Origin: an uncultured Alphaproteobacteria bacterium | Lineage (GTDB): Bacteria > Pseudomonadota > Alphaproteobacteria > RF32 > CAG-239 | DNA length: 44,422 bases | Reading direction: 5' to 3' | Assembly: GCA_904501925.1 (NCBI GenBank) | Contig: CAJGCO010000014.1 | Coordinates: 1 to 44,422, forward strand | Shown here: positions 22,364 to 29,655 of the stretch, in pieces | How positions within the stretch are numbered: the first letter of the stretch is position 1 | Layout: every line of letters begins with the position of its first letter | Translations under genes and position numbers: made by a program | Notes under the pieces: model-generated | What the model saw: only the letters and a program-made list of their open reading frames with translations | What the model was told of the DNA's origin: nothing | Databases searched by the model: none

Positions 22364-22435
22364 TAGCGGGTAGGGGAATCGAACCCCTCTTTCAAGAATG
22401 AAAATCTTGCGTCCTAACCGATAGACGAACCCGCC
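22364..22435 (-). tRNA. tRNA-Glu(UUC)
   Basis: Acceptor GGCGGGT/ACCCGCT (terminal G-U), D-stem GTC/GAC, anticodon stem CAAGA/TCTTG with loop TTTTCAT (anticodon UUC), T-arm with loop TTCGATT. Discriminator A, no encoded CCA. Confidence 0.92.
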
Positions 22436-22463
22436 ATTATATGGAATTACTCCATTGTTTTAG

Positions 22464-22536
22464 TGACCCCGTTGGGACTCGAACCCAAGACCCATACATT
22501 AAAAGTGTATTGCTCTACCTGCTGAGCTACGAGGTC
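22464..22536 (-). tRNA. tRNA-Lys(UUU)
   Basis: Acceptor GACCTCG/CGGGGTC, D-stem GCTC/GAGC, anticodon stem ATACA/TGTAT with loop CTTTTAA (anticodon UUU), T-arm TTGGG-TTCGAGT-CCCAA. Discriminator A, no encoded CCA. Confidence 0.95.
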
Positions 22537-22575
22537 AGTTTGAGGATACTTAATTCTCCTCATTTTTTAACACTG

Positions 22576-22607
22576 CAAATATACAAACTTTTTTTGACAT
22601 TTGCAAG
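22576..22607 (-). promoter_or_regulatory. Bacteroides-type promoter for tRNA-Lys, tRNA-Glu and the 78-aa gene
   Basis: -7 TATATTTG (22576-22583), 20-nt spacer, -33 CTTG (one mismatch, 22604-22607). tRNA-Lys begins 40 nt beyond. Confidence 0.76.
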
Positions 22608-22622
22608 TATTTTAAGAATTTT

Positions 22623-22850
22623 TTAATTATTTTTTGGATTACTAATCTTTTCAAGTTGGTCAAAGACCATCAATGTTGGGACAAGTACATTAAACAATAT
22701 CTTGCTGATAGGGAAAGAATTTCCACTAATAATCCACCAAATCAACCAAATGAAAGGGGAGCAGATAAGGTAAGCACCACCGATTACTACTGCATAAATA
22801 CCCGCTACAAGAGCGAGGATAACCCAAAACAATCTTCCAATAATCTTCAT
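22623..22850 (-). CDS. small membrane protein, 75 aa
   Basis: Two hydrophobic stretches: FWVILALVAGIYAVVIGGAY and FIWLIWWIISG. The start at 22850 is chosen because a further upstream ATG at 22862 would leave almost no leader after the 22875 promoter. Confidence 0.78.
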   Translation of the reverse strand: MKIIGRLFWVILALVAGIYAVVIGGAYLICSPFIWLIWWIISGNSFPISKILFNVLVPTLMVFDQLEKISNPKNN

Positions 22851-22874
22851 TTTGTTTATCAATTAAATTCGTTG

Positions 22875-22906
22875 CAAATATACAAAGAATATTTCAAATA
22901 TCCAAA
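22875..22906 (-). promoter_or_regulatory. Bacteroides-type promoter
   Basis: -7 TATATTTG (22875-22882), -33 TTTG (22903-22906), 20-nt spacer. Drives the 75-aa membrane-protein gene. Confidence 0.82.
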
Positions 22907-22922
22907 TATTTTATTATAAATC

Positions 22923-23303
22923 TTACAAATTTCTTTCATTAAGGAAAGTATCAATCTTACCCAAGATATAATCTATCTCCTCAATAAGAGATTTGAAATC
23001 GTTGTCGGCAAACTCATCACTAATCCATATATCAATATATGTATAGTTAGACTCTTCCATAATTTCAGTCCAATAGTCATAACCCGACCTATCGTAAGAG
23101 CAATAGATTTGGAATGTGGGTTTAATTACATCAATCTCTTCAAGTAAGTCAGTAAAATCCTCATACTGAAACTCATTAAACTTTCGTGTATCAACATAAT
23201 CTACTGAAACACCAAAGAGTTTGCCCTCTCCGCTATCCTCAACATCAAGATAACTCAAACCCTCATAGTTTGAAACAATCTTTCTAATCTCGTTCTCAAT
23301 CAT
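22923..23303 (-). CDS. acidic hypothetical protein, 126 aa
   Basis: Strands and helices with YLDVEDSGEGKLFGVSVDYV, YCSYDRSGYDYWTEIMEES and a final helix EEIDYILGKIDTFLNERNL. Looks like a compact alpha/beta fold. Single-gene unit. Confidence 0.82.
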   Translation of the reverse strand: MIENEIRKIVSNYEGLSYLDVEDSGEGKLFGVSVDYVDTRKFNEFQYEDFTDLLEEIDVIKPTFQIYCSYDRSGYDYWTEIMEESNYTYIDIWISDEFADNDFKSLIEEIDYILGKIDTFLNERNL

Positions 23304-23332
23304 AGTATTTGTTTTTTATTAGTTTGGTAATG

Positions 23333-23364
23333 CAAAGATAAGTAATTATTTTCACATTACCAAA
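23333..23364 (-). promoter_or_regulatory. Bacteroides-type promoter
   Basis: -7 TATCTTTG (23333-23340), -33 TTTG (23361-23364), 20-nt spacer. Drives the 126-aa gene. Confidence 0.83.
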
Positions 23365-23382
23365 CATTTTAACAACTTTTTT

Positions 23383-23607
23383 TTAACTTTTATATGGACA
23401 AGAAATTTCAAATTCATCAGCAATATCTACAACATCAAAGATGTCCACAGCATACTCCGAAACCCAATCGCCACCAACCAAGAAATAGATTTCATCTTTT
23501 TCCTTATCAAAACGAATGTAGTCGTTATCTCCGTTCTTGTTTATATAATCAATGATATTAGCATACAATTCTGCTTGAAACTCCTGCAATTTATCACTCC
23601 AAGTCAT
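23383..23607 (-). CDS. acidic hypothetical protein, 74 aa
   Basis: MTWSDKLQEFQAELYANIID, then IRFDKEKDEIYFLVGGDWVS and an acidic end. The 23607 ATG has the conserved ATTAAAA-type leader and sits 11 nt after the previous stop. An upstream in-frame ATG at 23646 lies inside that gene. Confidence 0.78.
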   Translation of the reverse strand: MTWSDKLQEFQAELYANIIDYINKNGDNDYIRFDKEKDEIYFLVGGDWVSEYAVDIFDVVDIADEFEISCPYKS

Positions 23608-23618
23608 AGCGTTAGATT

Positions 23619-24047
23619 TTAATCGTTCAACATATTCTTTTCCCAATCACGGACATACTCAATCAATTCACACCATTGGAAATCTCCATAATGGAAAGGA
23701 TTAAACCAACCATCACTCCAAGTACCATCAGCGTTATTATCCATATCCTCTGCTGAATTATCATCAGTATAGATAAACAACTCATAATCATACTCATTGT
23801 CCTCATTCAATGTAGCCTTAACTCTTACACCGAAGATATTACGCCACATATCATCACTATGGTCACGAAATAGAGGAAAACCACTCTCATCATTGAAAGC
23901 AATGAAACCATCAATAGCACCCTGCACCTCAAAGATGTATTTATTGGCATACTCTTTCATCTTACGCTCTGCTGAATACATTGCGATACTAAAATCATTT
24001 GCCGACTGATACAACCAATCTCTAAAATCTTGCTCCTTGTTCTTCAT
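23619..24047 (-). CDS. acidic hypothetical protein, 142 aa
   Basis: Helical N-terminus (EQDFRDWLYQSANDFSIAMY), then beta-rich with DNSAEDMDNNADGTWSDGWF and a terminal helix. Asp/Asn/Trp-rich. First gene of the 24075 operon. Confidence 0.83.
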   Translation of the reverse strand: MKNKEQDFRDWLYQSANDFSIAMYSAERKMKEYANKYIFEVQGAIDGFIAFNDESGFPLFRDHSDDMWRNIFGVRVKATLNEDNEYDYELFIYTDDNSAEDMDNNADGTWSDGWFNPFHYGDFQWCELIEYVRDWEKNMLND

Positions 24048-24074
24048 AGTTCTATTTGTTTTAATTTGACAATG

Positions 24075-24106
24075 CAAAGATAATACAAGTTTTTGAATTA
24101 TGCAAA
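24075..24106 (-). promoter_or_regulatory. Bacteroides-type promoter
   Basis: -7 TATCTTTG (24075-24082), -33 TTTG (24103-24106), 20-nt spacer. Drives 24047 and 23607. Confidence 0.84.
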
Positions 24107-24141
24107 TTTTTTGATGATTATTTTCAAATTATTTTATTAGG

Positions 24142-24157
24142 ATACGCAAATGCGTAT
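24142..24157. repeat. palindrome GTACGCANNTGCGTAC, copy 7 (centre AA)
   Basis: ATACGCAAATGCGTAT. Starts 1 nt beyond the stop of the 24764 gene, in its 3' untranslated end. Confidence 0.76.
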
Positions 24158-24158
24158 A

Positions 24159-24764
24159 TTAAATATAGCACTCATTAACATATGCCTCTGTTGCATCATC
24201 AAGAGTTATAACTCCATCTTCAATATCGGTAATTGTTTTCCAATCAGATGTATGCTCTCTATCATCAATAGCGCAGGGGTCAAGCCAAAATACCTTACGA
24301 CCAATAAGACTATTATCCTTAACCAAATCGTGAAGATAGAATAAATCCAAATTTTGGAGGTAAAGGTCATTTACACCATCTTTAACATTAAGTGTATATT
24401 CATCATTGCTTACCTTTAATTTAATATTGCTATCAATAGGATTTGAAAGTTCTACCCATTCTGTATTGGTTTTCTTATTCTCTTTCTTTTCCCTAATGAA
24501 GAAAAACATACCATCAAAAATACACTCTGTATTTCCATCAAAGAAAACAAGTTCCTCATTGACTTTTTCACATTCATTAGTTTCATCATACTCTGCATCA
24601 AACTTTTTATGCAAAATATCCGAAAGTGCTAATTGTGCATCAGTTATACTCTCACATACTGCCAAGAGGAAAGTATTATACATACCATTAGTATAATCCA
24701 ATTCATACCCAGCAGTAAATGGAGTTACTGCATCACAATGTTGTTTTACTAATACTTTAAACAT
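24159..24764 (-). CDS. hypothetical protein, 201 aa
   Basis: FKVLVKQHCDAVTPFTAGYE, a middle with VFFDGNTECIFDGMFFFIRE-type strands, and a C-terminus (WLDPCAIDDREHTSDWKTIT, ATEAYVNECYI) that looks like a small SH3-like end. Single-gene unit closed by a GTACGC palindrome. Confidence 0.83.
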   Translation of the reverse strand: MFKVLVKQHCDAVTPFTAGYELDYTNGMYNTFLLAVCESITDAQLALSDILHKKFDAEYDETNECEKVNEELVFFDGNTECIFDGMFFFIREKKENKKTNTEWVELSNPIDSNIKLKVSNDEYTLNVKDGVNDLYLQNLDLFYLHDLVKDNSLIGRKVFWLDPCAIDDREHTSDWKTITDIEDGVITLDDATEAYVNECYI

Positions 24765-24799
24765 AATCTTTTGTTTTTAATTGTTTAACTTTGATAGGA

Positions 24800-24831
24800 C
24801 AAAGGTAATAAATATTTTTGACAATTCCAAA
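24800..24831 (-). promoter_or_regulatory. Bacteroides-type promoter
   Basis: -7 TACCTTTG (24800-24807), -33 TTTG (24828-24831), 20-nt spacer. Drives the 201-aa gene. Confidence 0.83.
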
Positions 24832-24855
24832 TTTTTATGGGTTTATTTTAAGTAA

Positions 24856-24875
24856 GGGTACGCAAGTGCGTACCC
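24856..24875. repeat. palindrome GTACGCANNTGCGTAC, copy 8 (centre AG)
   Basis: A perfect 9-bp stem, GGGTACGCA to TGCGTACCC, with no U run after it. Lies 5 nt past the stop of the zinc-ribbon gene. Confidence 0.8.
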
Positions 24876-24880
24876 CACTA

Positions 24881-25594
24881 TTACTCATCTTCGCCAAGAG
24901 GACAAGGACTGATACAATCTGCACAAAGGTTGCAGGGTTTGATAAGTCTGCCACAAATAGGACATCTTTGCTTACAAAACTTTGTTTCAAGTACAACCTC
25001 ATACTCACAATGTGGGCACATTTCGACACAAGTATCATAGATTTCAACAACTCTCAATGTACCCTTATCTGGGTGTATATCTCCAAGTTGATAGTTATTA
25101 AATCTATCAGCATACTCCTCTGCGGTCATAACCTCTCCGTGCATAAATGCTCTACCAACAAATTGGTCTTCGGTTAAATCACAAGGATTATACTTATCGG
25201 GAAGAAAAGCGTACATTTGTGTTGAGGGTGTATCATCGGTGCCATTAAGCAACTCGTTCTGCTCATTGATAGCATTAGCAATTCTCTCAAACTCCTGCTC
25301 AATAATTGGAACATATTGTGCAATAGTACCTCTTACCAACATATCAGTAGCAACCTCATTACCAAGTGTTGTAACAAAAACAATGTCATCTTCCGAATGT
25401 ACACCTATTTCAATATAATCAACCTTTTCTACGCAAGGGAGATTTCGATGGTCGAAATATGTAATTTCGTTGTTTTTATCAAAGAAATTTAGGATATTTT
25501 CATCATTTATTGATTTCTCCTCAAACAAAGAAACAATATGCTTATGAGCCTTATCCTCAATATCAAAAATCTCTTTCAAAAAATTCTTCTCCAT
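24881..25594 (-). CDS. zinc-ribbon phage protein, 237 aa
   Basis: The C-terminus carries several metal-binding Cys pairs: CPHCEYEV, then CPICGRLIKPC, and NLCADCISPCPL, like a recurrent gut-phage family with a terminal double Cys ribbon. The N-terminal 150 residues are helical and acidic. Possibly a nucleic-acid-binding or transcription-modifying early protein (inference). Second gene of the 25864 operon. Confidence 0.85.
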   Translation of the reverse strand: MEKNFLKEIFDIEDKAHKHIVSLFEEKSINDENILNFFDKNNEITYFDHRNLPCVEKVDYIEIGVHSEDDIVFVTTLGNEVATDMLVRGTIAQYVPIIEQEFERIANAINEQNELLNGTDDTPSTQMYAFLPDKYNPCDLTEDQFVGRAFMHGEVMTAEEYADRFNNYQLGDIHPDKGTLRVVEIYDTCVEMCPHCEYEVVLETKFCKQRCPICGRLIKPCNLCADCISPCPLGEDE

Positions 25595-25605
25595 AGTCTT
25601 TTTTT

Positions 25606-25824
25606 TTAATGGTTGTAGTCAAATCCGTTCCAATCGCAAGAGTCAATAGCATTTTTCAACGCATCTTTTGCAGAGTCAAATACATAATCACTCTTTATAG
25701 GATTAGTTACATCTAATGGAATTACCCAACGATATTTATCATTATTGTTAGGCTCGGTATAAAGACCAACCTTTTTGTTTGTGCCACGATGTGTAACCTC
25801 ACACCACTTAATTACGCTTGCCAT
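25606..25824 (-). CDS. hypothetical protein, 72 aa
   Basis: MASVIKWCEVTHRGTNKKVG, a beta-rich middle and FDSAKDALKNAIDSCDWNGF. The ATG at 25824 sits 40 nt after the promoter. The longer open frame is leader sequence, which also reads similarly ahead of the 18580 gene. Confidence 0.81.
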   Translation of the reverse strand: MASVIKWCEVTHRGTNKKVGLYTEPNNNDKYRWVIPLDVTNPIKSDYVFDSAKDALKNAIDSCDWNGFDYNH

Positions 25825-25863
25825 AATCTTAATTGTTTTTATTATTAACTTATTTTGATGGTA

Positions 25864-25895
25864 CAAAGATAAGTAAAAAAATCCATATATGCAAA
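25864..25895 (-). promoter_or_regulatory. Bacteroides-type promoter
   Basis: -7 TATCTTTG (25864-25871), -33 TTTG (25892-25895), 20-nt spacer. Drives 25824 and 25594. Confidence 0.84.
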
Positions 25896-25905
25896 TTATT
25901 TGGTA

Positions 25906-26085
25906 CTAATCTTCATCATCAAAGACAATTTTCTTATTCTTTGCTCGTTTGTACTCATTTTTTGGGTTATGTACCTTTGCAGGGCGCATACTGATTGACT
26001 TGCCATAGGTTTCAATCTCACGCTCTCTATCAGCCTTTTTACAAGCCTTAACATAATCCTGCTCGGTAAATGTTCTCTTTGCCAT
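25906..26085 (-). CDS. small basic protein, 59 aa
   Basis: MAKRTFTEQDYVKACKKADR, then a basic stretch (PKNEYKRAKNKKIV) and an acidic end ending at TAG. Overlapping the 25864 promoter region downstream. A nucleic-acid-binding role fits the charge but is unproven. Confidence 0.76.
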   Translation of the reverse strand: MAKRTFTEQDYVKACKKADREREIETYGKSISMRPAKVHNPKNEYKRAKNKKIVFDDED

Positions 26086-26086
26086 A

Positions 26087-26332
26087 TTACATAAATGTTT
26101 TACTGAATGATACTGAAAAATTAGTTACGCTATCAATATAATCATATCCACCAAAATTGAAGATAGTGATTGTTGAACTCTCCCAAAGAATTTGAAATTG
26201 GAATTTTGTTCCATTAACTACAAACTCTCCCCAAAGGTCATCTTTTCCGTTAATATCATCTTTGAGATATTCCCAATCAAAAAACCTCTCAATGTTATTA
26301 CCTCTCCAATTAAATGAAATAACTGCTTGCAT
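26087..26332 (-). CDS. hypothetical protein, 81 aa
   Basis: QAVISFNWRGNNIERFFDWE, then WGEFVVNGTKFQFQILWESS, beta-rich with four aromatic strands. Starts the 26357 operon, with 1 nt before the next gene. Confidence 0.82.
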   Translation of the reverse strand: MQAVISFNWRGNNIERFFDWEYLKDDINGKDDLWGEFVVNGTKFQFQILWESSTITIFNFGGYDYIDSVTNFSVSFSKTFM

Positions 26333-26356
26333 ATCGTTTAGTTTTTAATTCTTGTG

Positions 26357-26388
26357 CAAAGATAAGTATAATTTTTCAAATTTCCAAA
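26357..26388 (-). promoter_or_regulatory. Bacteroides-type promoter
   Basis: -7 TATCTTTG (26357-26364), -33 TTTG (26385-26388), 20-nt spacer. Drives 26332 and 26085. Confidence 0.83.
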
Positions 26389-26405
26389 TTATTTGAAATA
26401 TATTT

Positions 26406-26888
26406 TTAGTTATCCCAAGTAAAATACTCTGCAATTTCGTGTGCAGTTGTTCTACAATCGCCTAATCTCTCGAAAAGATTTCTAATTTCATCAAGGATTT
26501 CTTCTTTATCAACATTAACAATGAACGCACAATGTTTAAGATGGAAATCACATATTTTCTCATAGGCAGTTGTGATTGCATCATAAACCTCATTAAACTC
26601 TTGATTAAGAAGTTTACCCTTATCTGTATTTTCATTATAGTAAAATCTCTGTGGTGGATTATTACCATACTCTTCGTAAAAACTCAATAGTGTATGAGTT
26701 TCCCATTGAGTAATGAGCATATTATCTTGAAGAATACAATCAATATCTCCATTACTATTGATATAGTAAAAATAATCAAATTTACTACCGTCATAACCTT
26801 TGGTATTATTACCCCCAAGATTTGTTAAAAGGGTAATAACTTTATTACCATTATAATAATGTCCACGAATTGCTAATGTTTGTACCAT
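26406..26888 (-). CDS. hypothetical protein, 160 aa
   Basis: TLAIRGHYYNGNKVITLLTN, a Tyr/Asn-rich beta region, then helices (EIRNLFERLGDCRTTAHEIA). No motif recognised. Second gene of the 27210 operon. Confidence 0.82.
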   Translation of the reverse strand: MVQTLAIRGHYYNGNKVITLLTNLGGNNTKGYDGSKFDYFYYINSNGDIDCILQDNMLITQWETHTLLSFYEEYGNNPPQRFYYNENTDKGKLLNQEFNEVYDAITTAYEKICDFHLKHCAFIVNVDKEEILDEIRNLFERLGDCRTTAHEIAEYFTWDN

Positions 26889-26893
26889 AATTG

Positions 26894-27181
26894 TTAATTC
26901 TTAAAAAAATTATTACCATCAAATCCCACATAAATTGTACCCTCATCATTGTATCGTACTGCTGAACGATGAAAAGCCGTTCTGCCCAGACCACTCAAAA
27001 AGGTATTTCTACCAATCAACTTAATACACTCTCGTTGCGTAATGCGTGTTACGATACTTTCATCTTCCTTTGTAAACATCTCATATTTAGTGTATTTAGC
27101 GATGTTACTAATCTGCTCAAAATCATTCTCGGTATAACCGATTGAAAGCAAATACTTTTTGTCTTTGTTTGTAAGTTTCAT
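26894..27181 (-). CDS. hypothetical protein, 95 aa
   Basis: Opening helix TNKDKKYLLSIGYTENDFEQ and IAKYTKYEMFTKEDESIVTR, ending in strands (GTIYVGFDGNNFFKN). Layout matches small phage proteins that start with an LLSxGYTxxDFxQI helix. First gene after the 27210 promoter. Confidence 0.82.
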   Translation of the reverse strand: MKLTNKDKKYLLSIGYTENDFEQISNIAKYTKYEMFTKEDESIVTRITQRECIKLIGRNTFLSGLGRTAFHRSAVRYNDEGTIYVGFDGNNFFKN

Positions 27182-27209
27182 AGTCTTTAATTGTTTTATT
27201 TAACTGATA

Positions 27210-27251
27210 CAAAGGTAAGAAAAAAATCCCAAATAAACAAATTATTTGGGA
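27210..27251 (-). promoter_or_regulatory. fused terminator-promoter
   Basis: The promoter (-7 TACCTTTG at 27210-27217, -33 TTTG at 27238-27241) is superimposed on a terminator for the upstream transcript. TCCCAAATAA and TTATTTGGGA form a 10-bp stem whose loop contains the -33 box, and the following T7 run is the promoter spacer. Confidence 0.82.
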
Positions 27252-27258
27252 ATTATTT

Positions 27259-27942
27259 TTATCGTTTTGAATACTTTTTTTCAAGTTCGGGTAAATGGCA
27301 GAAAATTGACTGCGTAAATGTACCTACATCGTTAGTATCTCGCCTATTTGTTGCCACCTCATTAGCCCTTGCTATTGCATCTTCTACTTTATATGGTGAG
27401 AAAGTCCAACCTTTATCTAACTTTTTAGGGAAATAAGTATAACTAACACACATACCTGTACCTCCGTGATTACCACCAAAACCGAATGTGCAAATATCGT
27501 AAAATGGATAACCGCAACTCTCATATAATACTCCGTCAATTACCAAAAGTTTAGATAAATCTTTTTTAATTCTTTTAATAATATCATCTTTCGTTTCATA
27601 TTTGGAGTAATCATTACAAGAGTAATCATTCCAATCTTTTACTCTTGAAAAATAAGAAGAATAAATCTTAATATAATTAACAAACCAATCAAGAGCAGTA
27701 ATATCTCCGTATTCATTAACAATACCCGAATGGAGTTTATATTCTTTATACAATTTACCCTTATAAAGATAAATGTTAAATTTGTCTGCCCAATCAATAC
27801 CAAAGGCAAGTTTCACATCTGCCATTGTAACCTCACGAAGATTTGCAAATACGCTCTCCGTAATCTCATTGTATCGTGGCTTACGGCAACGATAAGGAAT
27901 ATAACTTTCGTAATACTTGATTGTAAACTCTACCTTAATCAT
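27259..27942 (-). CDS. hypothetical protein, 227 aa
   Basis: KVEFTIKYYESYIPYRCRKP, a middle with IDWADKFNIYLYKGK, and CTFGFGGNHGGTGMCVSYTY, a Gly-rich patch that recurs in gut phage proteins I have seen. The end is polar. Function unknown. Second gene of the 28140 operon, ending in a fused terminator-promoter. Confidence 0.84.
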   Translation of the reverse strand: MIKVEFTIKYYESYIPYRCRKPRYNEITESVFANLREVTMADVKLAFGIDWADKFNIYLYKGKLYKEYKLHSGIVNEYGDITALDWFVNYIKIYSSYFSRVKDWNDYSCNDYSKYETKDDIIKRIKKDLSKLLVIDGVLYESCGYPFYDICTFGFGGNHGGTGMCVSYTYFPKKLDKGWTFSPYKVEDAIARANEVATNRRDTNDVGTFTQSIFCHLPELEKKYSKR

Positions 27943-27948
27943 AAGTCT

Positions 27949-28104
27949 TTATTTTTTAAGTTCCTTAATTCTGTCATCAATAAGATAAATGCCATTTACT
28001 ATTAAGGCAATTGTGAAACAACAAAATGCTTTCCAATCCTCATCTATTCCACCAATCATTGCACCGATAGCACTCACTGTGATACAAAAATGTCTAATAA
28101 ACAT
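27949..28104 (-). CDS. small membrane protein, 51 aa
   Basis: MFIRHFCITVSAIGAMIGGI and AFCCFTIALIVNGIYLI are two short hydrophobic segments with a basic tail DRIKELKK. First gene of the 28140 operon. Confidence 0.74.
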   Translation of the reverse strand: MFIRHFCITVSAIGAMIGGIDEDWKAFCCFTIALIVNGIYLIDDRIKELKK

Positions 28105-28139
28105 AGTTCTATTGTTTTAATTGTTAAACTTTGATAGTG

Positions 28140-28182
28140 CAAAGATAAGTAAAAAAATCCAAATAAACAAATTATTTGGACT
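28140..28182 (-). promoter_or_regulatory. fused terminator-promoter
   Basis: -7 TATCTTTG (28140-28147), -33 TTTG (28168-28171). TCCAAATAA and TTATTTGGA (9 bp) flank the -33 box, and TTTTTTT follows on the minus strand. Confidence 0.82.
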
Positions 28183-28198
28183 TTATTTTCAAAAATTT

Positions 28199-28468
28199 TT
28201 ACACTTGTGTCTTTGGGTACTTACTATAAGAATAAGGTACAATCTCATTGGGTGCAAGATTAGTAAGATAATTGATAATATCAATATTATCCTTAAACTC
28301 TCCCTCCTCAATCATTCGTGCCAAGTTCTTTACGAAATCCTTTGCTGGTTTATAACCCTTATTGAAATTATTTACAATAATCTCAAAAATTGGAATACCA
28401 CCTACCTTTGCAACAAATGCAATCTTATTAACTGCATTGTTAATACTCTCTTTTGTTACTTTTGCCAT
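28199..28468 (-). CDS. hypothetical protein, 89 aa
   Basis: MAKVTKESINNAVNKIAFVA, a hydrophobic helix (VGGIPIFEIIVNNF) and basic and acidic helices. Its ATG begins 1 nt after the TAG of the previous gene. Third gene of the 28984 operon. Confidence 0.81.
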   Translation of the reverse strand: MAKVTKESINNAVNKIAFVAKVGGIPIFEIIVNNFNKGYKPAKDFVKNLARMIEEGEFKDNIDIINYLTNLAPNEIVPYSYSKYPKTQV

Positions 28469-28469
28469 A

Positions 28470-28715
28470 CTATAAAACACGTTTTAATCTTGAATATAAT
28501 TTTGTTTCAGTGTCAAGTTCGTAAATAGACTCAAACTCTAATTGGTCTTTTTCCACACTATTAAGATTGTTCATTTCCAAATAATCTTTGGAATATTTAA
28601 TAGCAGTATCTTCATCACAATTATAGCAATGAATACGATGTGTCATTGAATGTGTAAAATCGTTAGGATTTACATTAACATACTTGTAGTTAATCTCAAA
28701 ACATTTATCAGCCAT
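28470..28715 (-). CDS. hypothetical protein, 81 aa, paralogue of the next gene upstream
   Basis: The layout CFEINYKYVNVNPNDF, HCYNCDEDTAIKYSKDY and FESIYELDTETKLYSRLKRV mirrors the 28959 protein strand for strand. Stop is TAG. Tandem duplicate. Confidence 0.82.
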   Translation of the reverse strand: MADKCFEINYKYVNVNPNDFTHSMTHRIHCYNCDEDTAIKYSKDYLEMNNLNSVEKDQLEFESIYELDTETKLYSRLKRVL

Positions 28716-28716
28716 A

Positions 28717-28959
28717 CTAATACCAAATTACTCGTTTATCGTTATAAAACTCACTTTCATTATCTACCTCTACAATTTGGATAATCTCCAAATCACAATG
28801 TCCTACATCTGCATAATCAACGCCCGATTTTGCTTGCTCAAACGCTTCTTTGATAGCAGTTTCATCATCTTTACACCAAATATAATCACTATCGGGAGTA
28901 AAGAAAAAATCATTTATCTCACATTCGTTGTAGTCAATTCGATAACATTTATTTTCCAT
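28717..28959 (-). CDS. hypothetical protein, 80 aa, paralogue of the 28715 gene
   Basis: CYRIDYNECEINDFFFTPDS, WCKDDETAIKEAFEQAKSG and IIQIVEVDNESEFYNDKRV. It shares the DEDTAI/DDETAI helix and end strand with its neighbour, which starts 1 nt beyond its stop. First gene of the 28984 operon. Confidence 0.83.
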   Translation of the reverse strand: MENKCYRIDYNECEINDFFFTPDSDYIWCKDDETAIKEAFEQAKSGVDYADVGHCDLEIIQIVEVDNESEFYNDKRVIWY

Positions 28960-28983
28960 ATCCTTATTGTTTTAATTGTGGTA

Positions 28984-29015
28984 CAAAGATAAGTAAAAAA
29001 ATCCATATATGCAAA
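28984..29015 (-). promoter_or_regulatory. Bacteroides-type promoter
   Basis: -7 TATCTTTG (28984-28991), -33 TTTG (29012-29015), 20-nt spacer. Drives 28959, 28715 and 28468. Confidence 0.84.
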
Positions 29016-29022
29016 TTATTTG

Positions 29023-29259
29023 CTAAAAATCTGCAAGAAAATCGTAAGTAAGTCTATCAATGATAGGTGCTACTACTTTCATTTCCCTAATACATTCGGT
29101 ATAAAATTCTTCCGACTCATCAGGATATGAGTAACGAAACACATCACCATTTTCACACCAACCCTCAAAACTTTCATTACCATAATCGTTGAGGATATTG
29201 TTAGTAAGCATATTTATAATTTGCCCCGTAACTGCCTTTTTAACTTTGCTATTTTCCAT
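29023..29259 (-). CDS. acidic hypothetical protein, 78 aa
   Basis: KVKKAVTGQIINMLTNNILN then GNESFEGWCENGDVFRYSYP and an end helix. Compact alpha/beta. Second gene of the 29595 operon. Confidence 0.82.
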   Translation of the reverse strand: MENSKVKKAVTGQIINMLTNNILNDYGNESFEGWCENGDVFRYSYPDESEEFYTECIREMKVVAPIIDRLTYDFLADF

Positions 29260-29263
29260 AATA

Positions 29264-29563
29264 CTACCAAATTATAGGTTGAACAATAGTATAACCAAAT
29301 CTACACTCACAACCTTTGTTGTACTCTCTTTGTGCATAGGTCTTTGCCTTTTTTACAATGTCATCTACAAAGAGCATTTTTACATCTTCTTTCCACTCCT
29401 CATATTTGGGATTACCAGCCAATTCATCACGACTGATTGTATCTTTTACCCATTCCTCTGCCTTTTTCCAAGAAGAAAAACAAGTAATATCCCCAACACC
29501 AATAGCCAATGCTCTATCAATACCATTGTCATTGTAAAATGCTTTTCTAATTACATATACCAT
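29264..29563 (-). CDS. hypothetical protein, 99 aa
   Basis: VYVIRKAFYNDNGIDRALAI, FSSWKKAEEWVKDTISRDEL and NKGCECRFGYTIVQPIIW. Mixed alpha/beta. First gene of the 29595 operon. Confidence 0.82.
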   Translation of the reverse strand: MVYVIRKAFYNDNGIDRALAIGVGDITCFSSWKKAEEWVKDTISRDELAGNPKYEEWKEDVKMLFVDDIVKKAKTYAQREYNKGCECRFGYTIVQPIIW

Positions 29564-29594
29564 AGTTTTAATGTTTAATTGTTTTTAACTGATG

Positions 29595-29626
29595 CAAAGG
29601 TAAGTAAAAAAATCCATATATGCAAG
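29595..29626 (-). promoter_or_regulatory. Bacteroides-type promoter
   Basis: -7 TACCTTTG (29595-29602), -33 CTTG (one mismatch, 29623-29626), 20-nt spacer. Drives 29563 and 29259. Confidence 0.76.
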
Positions 29627-29655
29627 AAAAAAGGGAGAAAAATTACTCCTCTCCC
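29625..29655 (-). terminator. intrinsic terminator abutting the next promoter
   Basis: GGGAG and CTCCC pair, the stop of the 30095 gene lies in the loop side, and TTTTTTC follows toward the 29595 promoter. Confidence 0.7.

Noticed and set aside
22441..22626. Plus-strand open frame over the tRNA-Lys/Glu region
   Set aside because: It runs antisense through two intact tRNA genes.
24856..24875. The GTACGC palindromes as intrinsic terminators
   Set aside because: No U run follows any copy, and copy 11 is followed by a separate, genuine terminator.
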